Assembly: GCA_001816695.1 (NCBI GenBank)
Contig: MHCR01000015.1
Location: 29,989 to 36,582, forward strand
Source: Candidatus Woykebacteria bacterium RBG_16_39_9b
GTDB lineage: Bacteria > Patescibacteriota > Microgenomatia > Woykebacterales > RBG-16-39-9b
DNA length: 6,594 nt
Reading direction: 5' to 3'
The stretch's first letter is position 1. Each line of letters starts with the position of its first letter. Both the position numbers and the translations under genes were made by a program. Below are positions 5,971-6,594 of this stretch, piece after piece. The notes under the pieces are model-generated. The model was not told where the DNA came from. It searched no databases and saw only the letters and a program-made list of their open reading frames with translations.

Positions 5971-6566
5971 CGCAAAACTCCTTTGATGTCTTTTATATCT
6001 ATCGGACCCTTTCTTACAAGTGACATTTTATTATTGGTTAGATCTATAATTGTTGAGTTCTGTTGCCCCCCGCATTTTTCTTCGATCACGTAGTCTACCA
6101 TTCCTATAAGTTTTTTGTCAATTGCGCCTAAGTTATATGGAGCGTTATCTCCAGAAAAATTTGCCGATGGCCCTAGAATAGGTTCACCAATCTTATCAAT
6201 GATCGTTTTAAGTAGATCGTGGTCCGGTTCTCTTATACCAAGGGTGCCGCCTTCTCCTTTAATAAAGTTCGGAGCAAGATTACCAGAGGATAATACTAAA
6301 GTTAAAGGCCCTGGCCAAAATCTCTTCGCTAATAATAATGCTCTGTTGTCAAAAATTGCATATTCCCTGGCCATTTCGACGCTTGAAACCAAAATTGTTG
6401 ACGGTTTACCCTCTGGGCGCCCTTTTATTTTGTACATTCGTTTTATTGAGCCCGTGTTGCTAATAATACAACCGATGCCAAAGGAAGTGTCAGTTGGAAA
6501 GATTATTATATCTCCTCTCCTAAAGGCATTAATAATGTCTTCTTCATTTACGGGTTTTGATTTCAT
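5949..6566 (-). CDS. tsaC: Threonylcarbamoyl-AMP synthase (TsaC/YrdC/Sua5 family)
   Basis: This enzyme makes L-threonylcarbamoyladenylate from L-threonine, bicarbonate and ATP, the first step of t6A37 formation in ANN-decoding tRNAs. The 205-aa protein is one YrdC domain with no Sua5 C-terminal domain. Visible motifs are FPTDTSFGIGC (23-33, the family's YPTDTxYGLGC), KGRPEGKPSTILV (48-60), FWPGPLTLVL (83-92), GIREPDHD (110-117), LGPSANFSG (131-139) and STIIDLTNNKMSLVRKGPI (171-189). These cover the basic and nucleotide-binding residues expected of the family. The ATG at 6566 has only a poor Shine-Dalgarno and overlaps the preceding partial frame by 23 nt. Its 3' end carries the infC ribosome binding site and the first infC codons. 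It occupies the place upstream of infC that thrS holds in E. coli. Confidence 0.94.
   Translation of the reverse strand: MKSKPVNEEDIINAFRRGDIIIFPTDTSFGIGCIISNTGSIKRMYKIKGRPEGKPSTILVSSVEMAREYAIFDNRALLLAKRFWPGPLTLVLSSGNLAPNFIKGEGGTLGIREPDHDLLKTIIDKIGEPILGPSANFSGDNAPYNLGAIDKKLIGMVDYVIEEKCGGQQNSTIIDLTNNKMSLVRKGPIDIKDIKGVLRSVSSIN
5978..5984 (-). promoter_or_regulatory. Strong Shine-Dalgarno for infC, inside tsaC
   Basis: AAAGGAG on the minus strand lies 7 nt upstream of the ATC at 5970 and inside the last codons of tsaC. It is the best Shine-Dalgarno in the window. It decides the infC start because no ordinary start codon lies at a suitable distance in the infC frame. A TTG at 5975-5973 is in the tsaC frame, not the infC frame. 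Confidence 0.8.
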
Positions 6567-6594
6567 CTTTTAGTCTAGCGATAAAATTATCTAA
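6544..6594 (-). CDS. C-terminal tail of an upstream gene, possibly prmC
   Basis: Only one minus-strand frame is open from the right edge. It encodes LDNFIARLKDEIKTRK and stops at TGA 6546-6544, overlapping the start of tsaC by 23 nt in the same tightly packed style as the genes downstream. Sixteen residues cannot identify a family. The LDNFIAR end resembles the (DLAG)LDRFVIA-type C-terminus of the release-factor glutamine methyltransferase PrmC, and prmC next to a tsaC/sua5 gene is a common arrangement. A release-factor C-terminus (LDxFIxxL) is an alternative. Reality of the frame is likely; the identity is a guess. Confidence 0.4.
   Translation of the reverse strand, partial: LDNFIARLKDEIKTRK

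Noticed and set aside
6115..6573. Plus-strand open frame of 152 codons opposite tsaC
   Set aside because: tsaC carries all family motifs on the minus strand; the antisense frame is a by-product of its codon use.

Overview
The window is AT-rich and gene-dense. It fits a bacterium of the Candidate Phyla Radiation (Patescibacteria, perhaps Microgenomates or a relative). This is inferred from the style of the proteins: a short PheT, a class A PBP with an Ig-like tail, compact overlapping genes and mostly weak Shine-Dalgarno sites. No phylogeny was run. UGA is read as stop (rpmI ends in TGA), which argues against the CPR lineages that recoded it.

Layout. Positions 3-1622 (+) hold the C-terminal part of a class A penicillin-binding protein: a complete transpeptidase domain and a C-terminal bacterial Ig-like domain. 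Its glycosyltransferase half lies beyond the left edge. It converges with the rest of the window, which lies entirely on the minus strand. Read in transcription order this is: the last 16 codons of an unidentified gene (possibly prmC), tsaC (threonylcarbamoyl-AMP synthase), infC (IF3), rpmI (L35), rplT (L20), a 204-base intergenic region, pheS and pheT. The infC-rpmI-rplT-pheS-pheT order is the classical translation cluster. In E. coli thrS precedes infC; here tsaC does. From the partial gene to rplT every neighbouring pair overlaps, by 23, 22, 1 and 4 nt, so these genes are very likely one translationally coupled transcript.

The most notable region is the rplT-pheS gap. It carries a perfect consensus sigma70-type promoter on the minus strand: TTGACA, a 17-bp spacer, an extended -10 TGC and TATAAT. 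Almost at the predicted transcription start comes a GC-rich helix of about 24 pairs, followed by a U-tract. The imperfections of the helix become G.U wobbles only when read as minus-strand RNA, so the functional molecule is probably RNA from that strand. It may be a tiny (about 74 nt) stand-alone ncRNA or a terminator/attenuator leader controlling pheST.

Two further points stand out. infC has no ATG, GTG or TTG before its conserved N-terminus and appears to start at AUC behind a strong AAAGGAG, matching the logic of IF3 autoregulation through a non-canonical start. PheT lacks the EMAP-type tRNA-binding OB-fold normally inserted near the N-terminus of the bacterial beta subunit.
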